From Microvelia longipes (taxonomy: Eukaryota; Arthropoda; Insecta; Hemiptera; Veliidae), in assembly GCA_018340805.1 (NCBI GenBank), contig JACMZG010001913.1:26788099-26852098 (forward strand): a DNA stretch of 64,000 nucleotides, read 5' to 3'. The position numbers were made by a program, and so were the translations under genes. Below are positions 50,836 to 63,295 of the stretch, in pieces (the stretch's first letter is position 1; every line of letters starts with the position of its first letter). Under the pieces are notes generated by a model, which ran no database searches, was not told the origin of the DNA, and worked only from the letters and a program-made list of their open reading frames with translations.

Positions 50836-51479
50836 AAGAAAGCCTGGGAAGTATTGTAACTGACGAACCTTAAAATTTGAAATCTATAAATACTTTATAT
50901 ATTAATATTGTGTAATAATAATAATAATCTTTATTTCCATCAAATTGGTACAAATTTAATTACAATTTTTAGTTTTTGATGAGAGCCACCAGTAGCAAGC
51001 TAGAGCGGAGACTCTGTTTCCTCTGTTTATAAATTATTCAATGTTGAACTTATAATTTTTTCTTCTTGAATGAAAGAAAAAATAAATAAATAAAAATAAT
51101 GATAATAATGGAATTAAATAATTTAATCTGACGCAGGAAATATAATAGTGGTCAATTTTAATCTCTGTAGTTCTTTGTACAGCATTAGCCTGAAAACCTT
51201 TATCTATTTTTAAGATCCGTATAATTCTGTTGTTTAATCTAAATTCTGAAGCGTATTTTCATAAAAATGTTCAAGCTTATGGTGGAAAAATGTATTAGTT
51301 TTTAGCATTATCTTTGTATTTATTGTTTTGTATAATGATATTTACTCAATATTTAAGATATCTTATAGAATATACTTATATACTTAAATATTTGACTTAT
51401 AGATTAAAGTAAAAGATACACTTTTTCTGTTCTTTTCTTCATTTAAACCATTGGTTTATAGGAAAAGTATTGTGTTAGT

Positions 51480-51783
51480 AGGGCCAAAAGGAACGTCCGA
51501 GATCCACCTACACTACCACCTCTCCCGCCACCCCCACCACATGGATTATTTCTAGTCTTTTACACACCCCCTTTCCTTTTGTCATGCTAGCGTATTTTTG
51601 CTTTGCATTGAGTAATAACAGTAATATTAATTATGCTCGAAAAACTATACACGCATGACGAGGGAGAGGGATTTGTAAAAGATTAGAAATAATCCACGTG
51701 AAGGTGGAAGTGGAGGCGGTGGTGGTTTGAGGTGGCGTTGGAGGTGGTGGCGTAGGCGGTTCTCGGACGCTCCCTTTGCCCTT
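51480..51783. mobile_element. MITE with about 100-bp terminal inverted repeats
   Basis: The left arm GGGCCAAAAGGAACGTCCGA and onward, including a CCACC-rich segment and GGATTATTTCTAGTCTTTTA, is mirrored by the right arm (TAAAAGATTAGAAATAATCC, GGTGG-rich, TCGGACGCTCCCTTTGCCCT). The arms are GC-rich and diverged by about 20 percent. No coding. Target duplication not clear. Confidence 0.85.
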
Positions 51784-51830
51784 ATTTGTGTTTTCCACTA
51801 AAATTCCGAAACTAGAATTTCAACTAAAGT

Positions 51831-51890
51831 ATCATGGGTTTTACCAAGTTATCTGTCCGTATCATGGGTTTTTCCAAGTTATCTGTCCGT
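51831..51890. repeat. 30-bp tandem duplication
   Basis: ATCATGGGTTTTACCAAGTT plus ATCTGTCCGT occurs twice in a row with one difference. It adjoins a family G-like segment (TCTGTCCGTATGTGTG). Confidence 0.9.
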
Positions 51891-53769
51891 ATGTGTGTTC
51901 TTTATAAAGACTTTCATAAGTGAGCGTATGGGAATCTTTTTCAGGATCTGCGCAGTACTCCGTTTTACTACTTAACTACAAGAACCCTGCCGTATTATAA
52001 TACTATTTAAAACCACCTCTTGGAGCAAAAGTTTATTCGTATATGTAGAAAAACGTTCTTAAAATTACTTTATTTTCAATTCACCTCAATTTAACTAATT
52101 TTGGTTAACAAAGAGGAAGTTTTTAAACAAGTTTTAAAAAGGGTTTTGTAACAAATACGTGTTACAAATTTCTGCTAGAAGGAAGATACGTTGGAAAAAC
52201 TAAAACTGAATGACAATAAATGAAACCAAAGAAAATAGCACATCTCTAAGAAAACGTGTGGGAATAAAAGAAAAAAAACAAAGGAAAACCATTTCCTCGG
52301 GTTGACTTGTTGAAAACCCATTTTACTAAGAATTTCCCTCAGAAAAACTACTTAAAGCTCTTCTTGATTAGGAAATTTCTAGAATTCTTTCATAGTTTCC
52401 TGTCTCTCAGAAGCATGTCATTATTATATCTTGGTTAATGTTCATTAATATTTAATTTACTTTTTAACTTGTTTTATTTTATATTGCGTCTACAATCACC
52501 CCTAGAATCCTAAAAGTGCTGTAAAACTATGCTTTTCCATAAAGTTTTTCTTTTTGTTTTCTTTTAAATAAATTGAGATTTTTTGATGAAATTACTCGAA
52601 GTGCATCACACCAATGAGATTCTCCTCACAATATCAATCTACTCCAGCAATTACTGTCTTATGTTATAAGTATAACGAACTTAAAACTACTGTAATATTA
52701 ACTTATACTACAAAAGAAAAAATGTTTATATCTTTGACCACTCAATCACAACAAATAAACAAATTCAAATAATTTTTATTTTTTTGAAAATACAAAAACA
52801 TGTATAAAATATATAAAACAATATAACAAACAACAATAAAATGAAACATAATTAAAAAATCAAAAAATAAGGTCTCAACTCAACTACCTGTTGATCTTTC
52901 ATTGAGCCATAATTAATTATAATTAAGTTAAGATTAAACTGGGAAGAAGGAGTAATATGAAAATAAAATATGTATCATAATCATAATATTTTTCAGAATA
53001 ATGAAATAATAAGAAAACGTATATATTAACCTGAGATCGGGTTGTAGAAATTTGCTTCTTGGTCCTCGTGACCACTCAGTCAATGGAAATATTCAAGATA
53101 CACCGTATCTGAAGTCAATTAATTTAGTTATTAAATAAGCGAAACATTTTAATTAATTGCGGGGAGAAGATTTTTAAATAAAAAAGGGAAGCCGAGAAGA
53201 GGGGACAGTGAAAAGAGGAGACAGCAGAAAGTATGGGCTTGTAGAGATGTTATTCTTTCAATCACAATTAATTACAAAAAATCCAGAAATATTACCATTG
53301 CTATTAAAGTTAATAAATCAACTATCGATTGATTGCTGATTAAATACCTTTTACGATGTTATGAATGCTTCCGGGCGTAGTTTAGTTAAACTGTTTCATT
53401 TATTTCTAGAATTTAATACAGAATACTTTGGTGTCTGTAAACCAAAATAATTGTTATTCCGTCATCACGTAGCTTTTTTTAGAAGCGAAAAATAACCCGA
53501 TACGAAAAACGTATCTGGAAAGATCCAGAGATATATTTCTTTATTACTCGATATTTATTAATAGCGTGAAGTTGCGGCTTGGAAACGAGAGTCAAGTAAT
53601 TAATGTTAGTTAAAAAATACAGATGTATTGGAATATCTCATTTACATTTTGCACAGGTAAAAAACCCACAGTTGCTGTAACCTGTATAAAACAAAATATA
53701 AATTAAAAAAATACTAAAATCAATGGATTACTAAGAGCTTCTTTAGTAAAGGAAAATAAAGAAAAAAGG
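51891..53769. other. AT-rich stretch, no gene seen
   Basis: No supported coding region, long repeat or RNA gene. Confidence 0.5.
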
Positions 53770-56230
53770 ATACATTACCCATTACTTTCAATGACCCAAC
53801 GGGCCATTGCGGATATGCATAGATCCCACTCATTGAAATATGTGTATCATTCGAGAAGATACAAAATTTCGTCCATTGATGAATTAATTCCGGGGTTGGC
53901 TTACAAAAAATATTTTTCTATATCTCCGTTCTCTTTCAGGCTTATCATCCTTCTCGAGCTGTTTCACAAATATTTTCAAGATATTCCTAGTGTAACTATA
54001 TATTTTGATGACATATGTATAGTAACTGATGGCAAAGAAGAAAATGGAAGAATTATTCAGCTTGTTGTAGGCAATTTACATAAAATGTAATGTCGACAAA
54101 TTTCAGTAATGTTTAGATCAAATTAAATATGTAGGAGTAGTATTTTCTGATAAAGGTTTTATGCCTGACCCAGATAAATTAAAGTTATTTATAAGTTAAA
54201 ACAACATAATAATAAAACTGAAATAAGAAGTATTCCGGGAATAATCAACTACTTACGAGGCTTTATACCCAATTTATCTGATTTAATAAGTCTATGAAAG
54301 AGAACTTTCAAAGGAGAATATTCATTGGGAATGGGTCCAAAGACAATAAAGATGGCTTGAATACAACAGACTCTATTCAGTGAGCAAGCCCTGGCTACAT
54401 TCGACCCTAATCATCTAATTGTAATCCAGTGTAACAGGTCTAAGGATGCAATAGGCTGTCGTTTACTTTGAAATAGTAAGCCACTATTCGTATTACTATA
54501 TCTGTATCACTTAATGATACAGAAATAGAGTACACACTAATAGAAAAAGAACTGTTGGCTGTTCTCACAAAATTCTACACTTTTGTGAAGAATTTTTCTG
54601 AAGATATATTCTGATCATTTACTGTTAATTTCTATAATGAAGAGGCCGTTGTACAAAATTACAAGCAATCGAATTAAACGCCTCTGACTTAAACTAAGTC
54701 AGACTTAGTTTAACGCCTCTGACTTTATCAGTTTGAATTAAAGTACCTCCTAGGTATCAAAATTTATATTGCTGATACATGTCTCGTTACTGAGTAACTA
54801 CCAAAGAGTTAGAAGATACGTCTATGCGAGGCGATATACATTGTATAGGGAAATCTACAGAAACTTTTTCTGATCAAGACATTGAGCCGTATCCCTTTTA
54901 ACGTATTTTTGATGTTGATAGCCCATAAACGGGATAGTAAAAATAAATTATTGTGGCGACGTTTCCGCCAAGCTGGCCATAATCATGCCTAGAAAGAAAT
55001 ATATTTTATTAACAAAAATACAACCAAAATAATATATAAAGAATATACAAAGAATATTTTCTCAGAAACTTTTTCTAAGGAAAGACAACTTGACTTCCAA
55101 AAAACAACTGCCAGTAATACGATCCTATGTTCCATCATTTATTATTATAAAATGGGTGGCGAGGTCAATTAAACAAGTTTGTTGATATCCAACATTATTT
55201 TAAACTTCGAAATGATTTAGAAGTCTCTGATGGTTTAGTTTGCTACAACAATAGGCTTCTAGTGCCACAGAATGAAATTTATTATATTTTATCAAGACAA
55301 TCAAACACATTTGGGACTTAAAAAAATAACAGAAACAGCTAAAAGTTTCTTTATAGACCTGTAATATTGACCGTAATAATTATGTAAATAATTTAGTTAA
55401 GTCGTGCTCTTAATGCGCCAAGTATCAGAAGTCTAACGTTCGAGATCCGCTAAATAGCCACAACCTACCGGATATTCATTTCTATAAAATAGCCAAATGG
55501 TGCGGTTCAAGTTATTTAATGATTTTGATAGCTAATTAATCATTTTTTAAATATTTAAAAGCAAAAACAGTTGTGGTGTAATACCTAAGTTTAAGGAAAA
55601 GTTTGGAATCCCACATGCACTTGTTGCGGATAACATGTCATGTCAAAACTCATGAATACAATATAAAGCTCACTCATTCCCAACTCTTCATTACCCGCAA
55701 AGTAATGGACTGGCGGAATAGGCTGTGGGCATAGGTAAGAAAATGTTGAACAAAGCAAATGATTCGAAAACAGACTTCAACATTGACTTATTAAACTATA
55801 GAAACTCCATAGTGGCCGGGCTGAACTATTCGCCTGCTCAGCTACTTATGAGCCGTCATCATAGATATAATTTATCTGTGTATCCGTCTAGTTAAAGCCG
55901 GCCTGAGATCTCCCAGCAGTACATCACTCCATGATAAAAAATCAAAATCGCCAGGAAAATGTTATGACCAGAAAGGTGTACGTGAAAGGCAATACTTACT
56001 AAAACTCCAGTATTGGTACAAAATTATAGAACTGGACCGTGGGAACCACGAAAAATAAGAGCGAAAATGCCAGAGCCCTTAAGCGGATTAAAATAAAACT
56101 CGATTTCTGATGGTGAACCAAACTTCCTGATAATATTCTGATTTTCCCTCTATCGCAAGAAAAATGGGACTTTAAAAAGCCACATCCTCTACACAAGCAT
56201 CAAGGATTTATCACACAGGTTTTTGAGGGA
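53770..56230 (+). pseudogene. Decayed Ty3/Gypsy pol, Mag/K02A2.6-like
   Basis: Scattered plus-strand pieces follow pol order. RT: RYKISSIDELIPGL near 53850, and IPSVTIYFDDICIV near 53980-54024, where the catalytic YxDD-type core is YFDD. Thumb: YVGVVFSDKGFMPDPDKL near 54128. RNase H: IEKELLAVL near 54542 and SDHLLLIS near 54613. Integrase: CSKCAKYQKS near 55410, LVADNMSCQN near 55621, YPQSNGLAE near 55692, and NYSPAQLLMSRHHR near 55827. PQSNG plus SPAQLLMSR is typical of the Mag/K02A2.6-like group. Many stops and shifts are present. No LTRs were recognised, and it is much older than the element at 4632. Confidence 0.8.
54661..54735. repeat. Local duplication in the decayed pol
   Basis: AACGCCTCTGACTT occurs twice, 37 bp apart, with AAACTAAGTCAGACTTAGTTT, itself a palindrome (AACTAAGTC/GACTTAGTT), between them. 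Looks like a template-switch insertion. Confidence 0.7.
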
Positions 56231-57552
56231 AAATCATTTACTCTCTATGTTATATTAATTTACTTTGAATAGTATCATAGGAGAGGGGTAGTCAACTCGG
56301 AAAAAGGAAATTATTAAAGAGAGATAAAATTTAATAACTTTGAATATTTATTCAACTAACCAACCTAAATCTACCTTTATACAACAAACGTATGTATTTA
56401 TGTATTATACATATAAATCCTAATCAAACAAAATAGAAAGTCGAATAATTTTATAGCGCTATTTCTCCGCTTTCTTTATTAAAATTTATCGATAATTTTT
56501 ATAGTTTCGGTTTTAAGGAAGACGGCTTGTTTACTTTGAGATATAGCCGCTCTTTATTATCCGGCATAAATAAGTTTATTGCCTATTAAAGAAATAATTT
56601 GTTTCATACAGGAGATAGAAAATAAAAGAGAGAAAGAGAAAGTGAAAAAAAGTTAATATAAAGGCAATAACTAAGAGATGGCCAAGAGGAGGGGCCTATC
56701 TTCTTGCGTTTAGAAAAAAAAATCAGGTCTTTTTTGTAATTATAACGCCATTAGGGGGTTTTTTATATAAATAAGATTTTTTTGTATCAAACCTATACGA
56801 TGTCAAGTAATCGTGAAGATCCTTAACTCTAGTTATACCTGGTGTGGCAACCCTGTCATCATATCCTAAGAGAATCCAGACGGACGTGTAAAACAGCCAC
56901 TATCTATCACAAAGGTAATGCATCCCCTCACACATCACATCATGCTAAAACTGAATCTGTCCTTTACTCGCTGCGACTCGTCGACACTTACAGAATTCAG
57001 ATGGACGCTGATATATCTACTATAATGTTTATCAGAAGAACTGCCTTAAATATTCTTCAAAGAATCCAATTGGCATTACTCGAAGAATCTAATTGTAATA
57101 TACGACCAATCGTCACCTAAATTTGATAATAATAATACATAAATGTATTGCTACAGAAAACTAACTAGTGTATCTAAAATTACCATTAAGAACGAATACA
57201 TAAACAAAACGGATTGAATGTGAATATATGACTTCTTAATAATGACGAATTCTTACTCTGACTACAGTAGGTTATCCTGTAATGACCAATTCAATTTTGC
57301 AGAAAATAGTTTACTGACTAGTTACGTCATAGAGCAAGGTAAATGGTTATATAGTTTTAACCTAAAATAAATAATCATAAGTTTTACTGTCTTGTTCTGT
57401 CAGCGCTTTTTAATTGAAAGTTTCGATGTCAGTCTAGTATCCTAGGAATGTAGTAGTTAAGTATAAAGTAAAGTAGTTTGTCCACGTATGTTAGTCGTGT
57501 CACGGATCTTATAATTTCTTCGTTGTTCCTAATAATGACTATATTGACCCAA
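56231..57552. other. Stretch without a supported gene
   Basis: AT-rich. An open frame at 56842-57120 (92 residues) has no recognisable domain and no splice or promoter evidence, so it is not called. Confidence 0.5.
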
Positions 57553-57875
57553 TATAATTTGTGCGAGAGATACCTAGAAAATGTAACAAACTAAATGCAA
57601 TGCTACATCTGGGAACTGTTCTGTCATTCGACATTCGTCATCATCGATGGCTCGACATATTGTCATGTCCCATTCTGATTCAGTACGTCTAACTCGTCAG
57701 GGCGCAGTCAGAGCCTGAACTCACTCAGACCTTCAATTACAATTTCGAGGAATATAATGTGAAGTATTTACCAGATACGAGAGTTCTCTGTTGGGACAGT
57801 TCCCAGATGTAGCGATGAATTGCATCTAGGAATTGTTACAATTCCTAGGTGTCTCTCACACAATTATTCTGTGTC
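57553..57875 (+). mobile_element. MITE family B, copy 3, with both terminal inverted repeats
   Basis: The left end ATAATTTGTGCGAGAGATACCTAG and the right end CTAGGTGTCTCTCACACAATTAT are inverted repeats of about 23 bp with few mismatches. The internal blocks match the copies at 38240 and 43135. No coding, so it would be mobilised by an unknown transposase. Confidence 0.85.
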
Positions 57876-59576
57876 AACTATTCATAAACAACTATATTAT
57901 TGGGCGCTAAGAGGAAAGAGTTTTCTCAGCGTCTAGTAGCAGAACAAAGACCACAGTGACAGAGTTCTCGGCTTCTTAAATATTGTTGAGGACTAAAAAG
58001 ATGACGAGGAAATTGAAGTCGCAGTTGTTTCGTTTTTAAAATTGATAATATGTTCAGGGATTTAGAACACGGTGAACACTCTAGATCGTCGTAAACTTAA
58101 ATTTTCTTTGCCAATGCGAACTTTTCTAAAAGAGTTTAGAACATTTAAGATTAAATTTTGAACTTTTAATTCTGTTTAATTTTAACAATACTGTGAACAT
58201 ACTTGATGAGAAAGCAAGCCTACTCTGCATTACCTACACAGTGACCAGTGTGAGTGCCTAATGGACCCAATTTGAAGGGAAAATAAAATAAGAAGAGTTT
58301 TCCTTCTCCTACAGCAGATGTTGAGGGTAAACCTCTGGTGATAAAACTGCATTATTGTTTTTTACTAAAGCATCACTAAAACGGGTTTACACACAATAAC
58401 TTAGTACGTACCATGAATTACGACAATGTTTTAGAAAATTTACTACACATAAGAATTTATAGCATTCTAGAGATGAATTACGATTTTTTAAATTACACAG
58501 ACATTTTTATTAAAGGCTTTATTTTAGCTTAAAAGTTTTTTTGAAATAAATGAGTGGAAAATGCAATAAAGGACAATGGGATGGTTTTCATTCTTTAATG
58601 GGTTCCAAGAGCCATCAGGTAACAGTCATGGAGCTTAGATTTCATTTTGTGACAAAACCTTTTTAAATGTTTCTACTGACAAAAATCTAAAAACTGTAAC
58701 TTCTTTTGTAATAAAATATTATAAATGATATAATGCTAAATATAAATTTTGTAATAATGTTGTAATAATAGATTTAATAAAGGATATTGTAAACATCTAG
58801 GACTGTAATAACGTAAATTGTGAGATTGTTTATTGCTAAGCTTGCAAGCCAGGTGAATTTCTAGCAAAATGCGTGTTTGCTTTTAAAAATCCATTTCTTA
58901 GTGAAGTTTTTGGTTTATGCTTTATAATCTAAGCAGTAGAATTATACTGTTTGTTTCCTGACACCTGATTTTGACACCAGCAGTCACCTGTCCCATCAAG
59001 TACTGCAATATATATTATTGGCAACTTCCATTGCAAATGGTATTATCATGAACCAGGATTTCCAACTTCAGGTAATTAGTTTAGCTTTCTGATGCTATTC
59101 CTGTATACGTAAGGTTTCCGTTTGTTAACAGTTAACGAGTTAAGTTTAATTTGCTGTGCAGAAGCGTGCTAAGAATTTCTCACTTAGTTTCATCTGGTTT
59201 TGAAATTATTTTCTTGCTTGAAATCTCTAATAGACGAACAAAAGGAAGGAAATTTTCCATTAAATTAAAGTTTAAAAGTTATAAGGAAAGTTTTAAAGGG
59301 AATGATTATAGCGGAAAATTCAAATGTCACACGGAATTTGAGGTTAAATAATTTCCTTCTAATTCACCTTGCCAAATCTCTAATTGATAATTTCCTCTTC
59401 TATGGGCACTTAATAAGCCTAAAATACGGTGTAATACTGTCCCTTTATGTGACTTGACTAAGTTTAAAAAGCTACGTGTGTAGCAATGTTGACCAATATG
59501 GCTTTTAAAACTGCTTGTATGCCTTAGTAAATTTGTAAGTGTACTTATTTTAAAAAGAGAATAAAATTTAAATTTT
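57876..59576. other. AT-rich stretch, no gene seen
   Basis: No long repeat, RNA gene or coding region that I can support. Confidence 0.5.
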
Positions 59577-60065
59577 GACTATAATTATAACTTTAAGACT
59601 AAATAAAATATAAGAGTAAAATAATGAAAAAAAGCAGGACTAAAATAAAATGTGAGAACAAAATAATAACACTACAGGACTAAATAAAACTTCAGAGTAA
59701 TGTAATAAAAAACATGACGCCTATCCCATTAGGCAAATTTCCAAAGGAAATTCGCTAAAAATGCAAAACTAAAGCAAAATGTGAGGATAGTATAGTAAAA
59801 CCACAGGACAAAATAAAATTTAAGAGTAAAATAATTATAAAAAAACAGGACTAAAAAAGAATGCGGAAGCAAAAATAATAAAACTACAAGACTAAAGTAA
59901 TTTGTAAGGAAAATAATAAAATTTACAAGTAAAATAATAAAAAAATACAGGACTAAAGTAAAATTTGAGGACAAAATAATAAAATGTAAGAAAAAAATAA
60001 TAAAAAAAAAACAGGACTGAAGTAAATTGGAGGACAAAATAATAAAACTACAAGACTAAAATAAA
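59577..60065. repeat. A-rich minisatellite, about 40-bp unit
   Basis: About ten diverged units of the type ACAGGACTAAAATAAAATGTG plus AGGACAAAATAATAAAA. Interrupted at 59714-59762 by the shared 49-bp module. The open frame on the opposite strand (Phe/Leu-rich) is a repeat by-product. Confidence 0.9.
59714..59762. repeat. Shared 49-bp module, copy 2, inside an A-rich array
   Basis: ATGACGCCTATCCCATTAGG to AAAGGAAATTCGCTAAAA, with a few differences from 42098-42146. It interrupts the minisatellite at 59577-60065. Confidence 0.8.
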
Positions 60066-60139
60066 TTGACTCAGCACTCAGTTAAAGGTTCTAAGCTTAT
60101 TGAGAGTTGACCTAAGCAACTTATTGATTAAGCAGTATA

Positions 60140-61078
60140 CGAGGTGTGACAATTAAATAACGGGACTGTGCGTGCTGCATATGTTAGGCTTGTGTGTGGG
60201 GAATGGGGATGGAACATGATTGATCCTGTTTATTACTGTACAGAGTCCACTTGATCCCGTCTTTCCATCTAGTCTAGTTTGGTTTTAAATCAGGTTTGAG
60301 TAAGGCATGTTGTTATTGGCGTGCCGGAAAAATGGTCAGTTTAAAAATCGAGCAGCGTATTAATTTGAAATTTCTGGTGAAATTGAGAAAACCTCCCAGT
60401 GAATGTTTTCAGTTATTGAAAGAGGTGTTTGGTGACAACTCATGTCACGTACAAAAGGTTTTGAATGGCACAAACGATTTTCTGAAGGCCGGGAAGAAGT
60501 TGAATATGACGAACGGACTGGACGACCTGTGACGTCAAGAATTGAAGAAAACATTAAGAAAGTTAATGAAATTATGCGTAAAAAACAGACGTTTAAGTCT
60601 TCGAATGATTTCAGATTTATCAAACATTGACAGAGAGACTGTAAGAAAAATTTTACATGAAGATCTGAAAATGACTAAAATTTGTGCCAAAATGGTGCCA
60701 AAAAACCTGACGCGCCCGCTCACAATGCGCTCTCGGTGAAGGAGTTTTTAGCAAAAAATTCAATTCCAGTGCTTGAACGTCCACCCTATTCACCAGATCT
60801 GGCTCCCTGTGACTTCTACCTTTTTCCCAAAATAAAAAGTACATTGAAGGAAACACGTTTTGAGTCAGTTGAAGATGTCAAGAAAAAAAACGGCAGACTT
60901 GCTGAAGAGGCTGACACTTAGTGACATGCAGCACTGCTTTGAGCAGTGGAAAATTCGTATGCAGCGGTGTATAGAAAGGGAAGGGGAGTATGTTAAAGGG
61001 GATTAATAGTTATTTGTAATAAGTGTTCAATAAAGTATGTTTTTCAGATCAGTCCCGTTACTTAATTGTCACACCTCG
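60140..61078 (+). mobile_element. Internally deleted mariner transposon
   Basis: Terminal inverted repeats of 29 bp (60140-60168 and 61050-61078, CGAGGTGTGACAATTAA start, one mismatch), flanked by TA on both sides as mariner insertions are. 939 bp against the usual 1.2-1.3 kb. Pieces of a mariner transposase lie between the repeats, but the central catalytic part is gone. The near-perfect ends suggest the copy could still be moved by a transposase from elsewhere. Confidence 0.93.
60296..60921 (+). pseudogene. Mariner transposase remnant
   Basis: The N-terminal DNA-binding part is spread over three frames (IEQRINLKFLVKL, then EWHKRFSEGREEVEYDERTG RPVTS, then LSLRMISDLSNIDRETVRKI, the second helix-turn-helix). 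A deletion joins AKMVPKNLT directly to APAHNALSVKEFLA near 60710. This removes the first catalytic Asp and most of the region up to the second. The C-terminal PYSPDLAPCDFYLFP with the third Asp of the D,D34D triad remains. At least two frameshifts add to the damage. Confidence 0.9.
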
Positions 61079-61080
61079 TA

Positions 61081-62319
61081 CATCGACGGAGATATATCTG
61101 ATTTCATTCAGTACGACCATAAATAACTATTCACTAATTAATGCTTAACGAGCTTAAAGTAGATTTTAAAGCCATTGATATTTTAAATGGATATATTTAT
61201 ACCAGTATACAAGTATATTTTTACTTTTTTGGCAAAAAGTCAATTAAAATACCTCTGGTGAAGCTAATCCGTGTTTTCAGCATAGTAAAAATCGACATTT
61301 CGGGTTTTTGGGAAAAAGAGCAGAGAATTTTTCATAGTGAAGGAAAAGCAAATCCAGAGTTGTTTTTGTATTTTTTGAAAGTAAAAAAAACCGTAAGGTT
61401 TGGAACAGAATTTTATTCAAACGTATGAAAAGGCTTTCGAAGGAACTGATAGATTGTTTCTAAACACTCCATGAGCACGGGTATAGAACCTAATCATTCC
61501 TTACAAAATTCAATTCGAAATTGAAGTTGATTTTTCCCGTGAAATAAATCTCTATTTAAATTATTAAATGAAAATGTTTTATTTCTTTCAGTCACATATT
61601 TCATTTTTAAAAGTAAATGCTTCATTCGAATAGCCGTTTTATAAAGGATTTGACATAGTTAAAATGAGCCAATTACTAATTATGAGAGAATATTTCTAAA
61701 ATATAAATAAAATTGTTTAGAAGTTCTTAACTATAAGCAAGATAATTTTTAAACAGGGGATTTTGAATATCTCTACATTCAAAATAGTAAAAGGTTATCC
61801 CTAGTGACTTCAGAAGATAAAATAATCCTCATTATATGTTATATGTTAAAAATAAGTTTCTTTTAACTGCCAATTTTCAGTGCATTTCCCAATTGCCTCA
61901 AAATGTATTGGCCTATAAGATTATGTTCATTGCAACTAAATCTTGATAAAAGTAAAAGATGTCATTCAATAGTAGAGTTTAAGGTCAGAAAGATATACTG
62001 AGCCTTTGTATGTCCGAAAACGTAGTCAGTGAAAGTGTAGGTGGTGACACGAATAACGTAAGTGACTAGGAACGAAATGCTCAGTTCTTAAAGACAGACG
62101 TCTCCTATTAGCATTGCGGAGCTTTCTTTCAGGTCTGGGCTAAAGAATGAGTTTGTGCACATCTGGGTGCTGGAGTTTTCTGTTGGGTGGCACTGGACTG
62201 GCCAGAGCTGAGGGCCTAGCTAGAGTCTGGTGATGCTAGAGGGGCTGATGAGATTGATGAGACTATTTGAAGGACGGGGGCCAAGTGAGACTTATGTGAT
62301 CAGAGGAGCTAGTAAGACA
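61081..62319. other. Stretch without a supported gene
   Basis: AT-rich, with an open frame at 61141-61428 (95 residues) that has no recognisable features. From about 62150 the sequence becomes GC-richer and grades into the tandem array that follows. Confidence 0.5.
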
Positions 62320-62490
62320 AGATGAACCAAGCACACAGTGAAGTAATCGGCGCTAGCCAGTGCGCAGAGCCTAACCAGAGTCTATCTGGCTAGATGAACT
62401 AGGCACACTGTGAACTAGTCACAGGCACTAGCCAGAGTAGTGAGTTTGGATAGAGTCTGGTTAGGCTAGATGAACTAGTCATACGTGCCA
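62320..62490. repeat. Tandem array, 72-76-bp unit
   Basis: Units begin AGATGAAC at 62320, 62392 and 62468. Each carries CACACTGTGAA-like, GGCGCTAGCCAG-like and AGAGTCTGG-like blocks. Looser copies of the GAGTCTGGT block extend left to about 62220. The array stands out for its higher GC. Confidence 0.8.
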
Positions 62491-63295
62491 CCATGTACGG
62501 AGGGTGTGCTTCCTAGATGATTAGATGTGTTCAAACTCTGGGTTGAACTAGTTGAGTGAGATTTGAGTAAGGGGAAAACGCTAAAATGACCCTACGGGTT
62601 TAAGCGTAAAAAATTAAAAAATACAAGTAGTTAGTTTAGTAATCCAACTTCAGATTATTACTTCAATCGCTTTCATATATGTATAACAAGCCAGGATTCC
62701 TGGCAAACGGAATCCTATTTATCTAAAGAGTTTTAGATTGATCTTTTAGTGTTAATCTTACCTAAAGCCCTGCGGGTAAAGTTGACTATAGGCATCTCTA
62801 TCACAAAGGACAATTTAACATTTTTAAATAAAGTTTTACTTTATACATTCACGGCATAGAAGAGGAGGCAAATAAGCTTATTTCTAATCTTTTTTTTATT
62901 TATTTTATTGTATGTCAATTCTTGAAACAATATCATTGAATTGCTGCAAATAAAAACTTCTATTTTTGAATAAATAAATTTAAATAGACTTTTATTTGGA
63001 GGGTTTGTGGTAAAAACTTAACAATAAAGTCTCTTTAGAAAGTTTTTCTTATTTCCCAACCTCGTTAGCTAATGCATAAAGTTAGAAGGTGAAAAAGCCC
63101 AGTAAAACTTTTACCCGCACTCTTCCATTGTATCTCCTTCTGTTTCAAAATGTATAATTTAAAAAGGTTCATTTTAAAAGTTGATAACAGAAAGAATTAA
63201 GTTCTTTTCACTATAATGAAACAAGCTGCGAAATGAAAAGTAAGATTCTCTCATAAATTATTCAACATTTCTGTCCTTGTATGTTAATGGATAAT
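62491..63295. other. AT-rich stretch, no gene seen
   Basis: Nothing supported beyond AT-rich sequence. A donor-like site on the minus strand near 62762 was considered for a receptor 5' exon and rejected. Confidence 0.5.

Noticed and set aside
56842..57120. 92-residue open frame on the plus strand
   Set aside because: No recognisable domain, no splice or promoter context, and length is within chance for this window.
59729..60037. 102-residue Phe/Leu-rich open frame on the minus strand
   Set aside because: Translation of the A-rich minisatellite on the opposite strand.
62762..62845. Candidate receptor 5' exon on the minus strand ending AG|GTAAGA in the right phase
   Set aside because: The last base would give Asp in the split codon, but there is no Met with a signal peptide, no convincing acceptor and no Cys of the expected kind.
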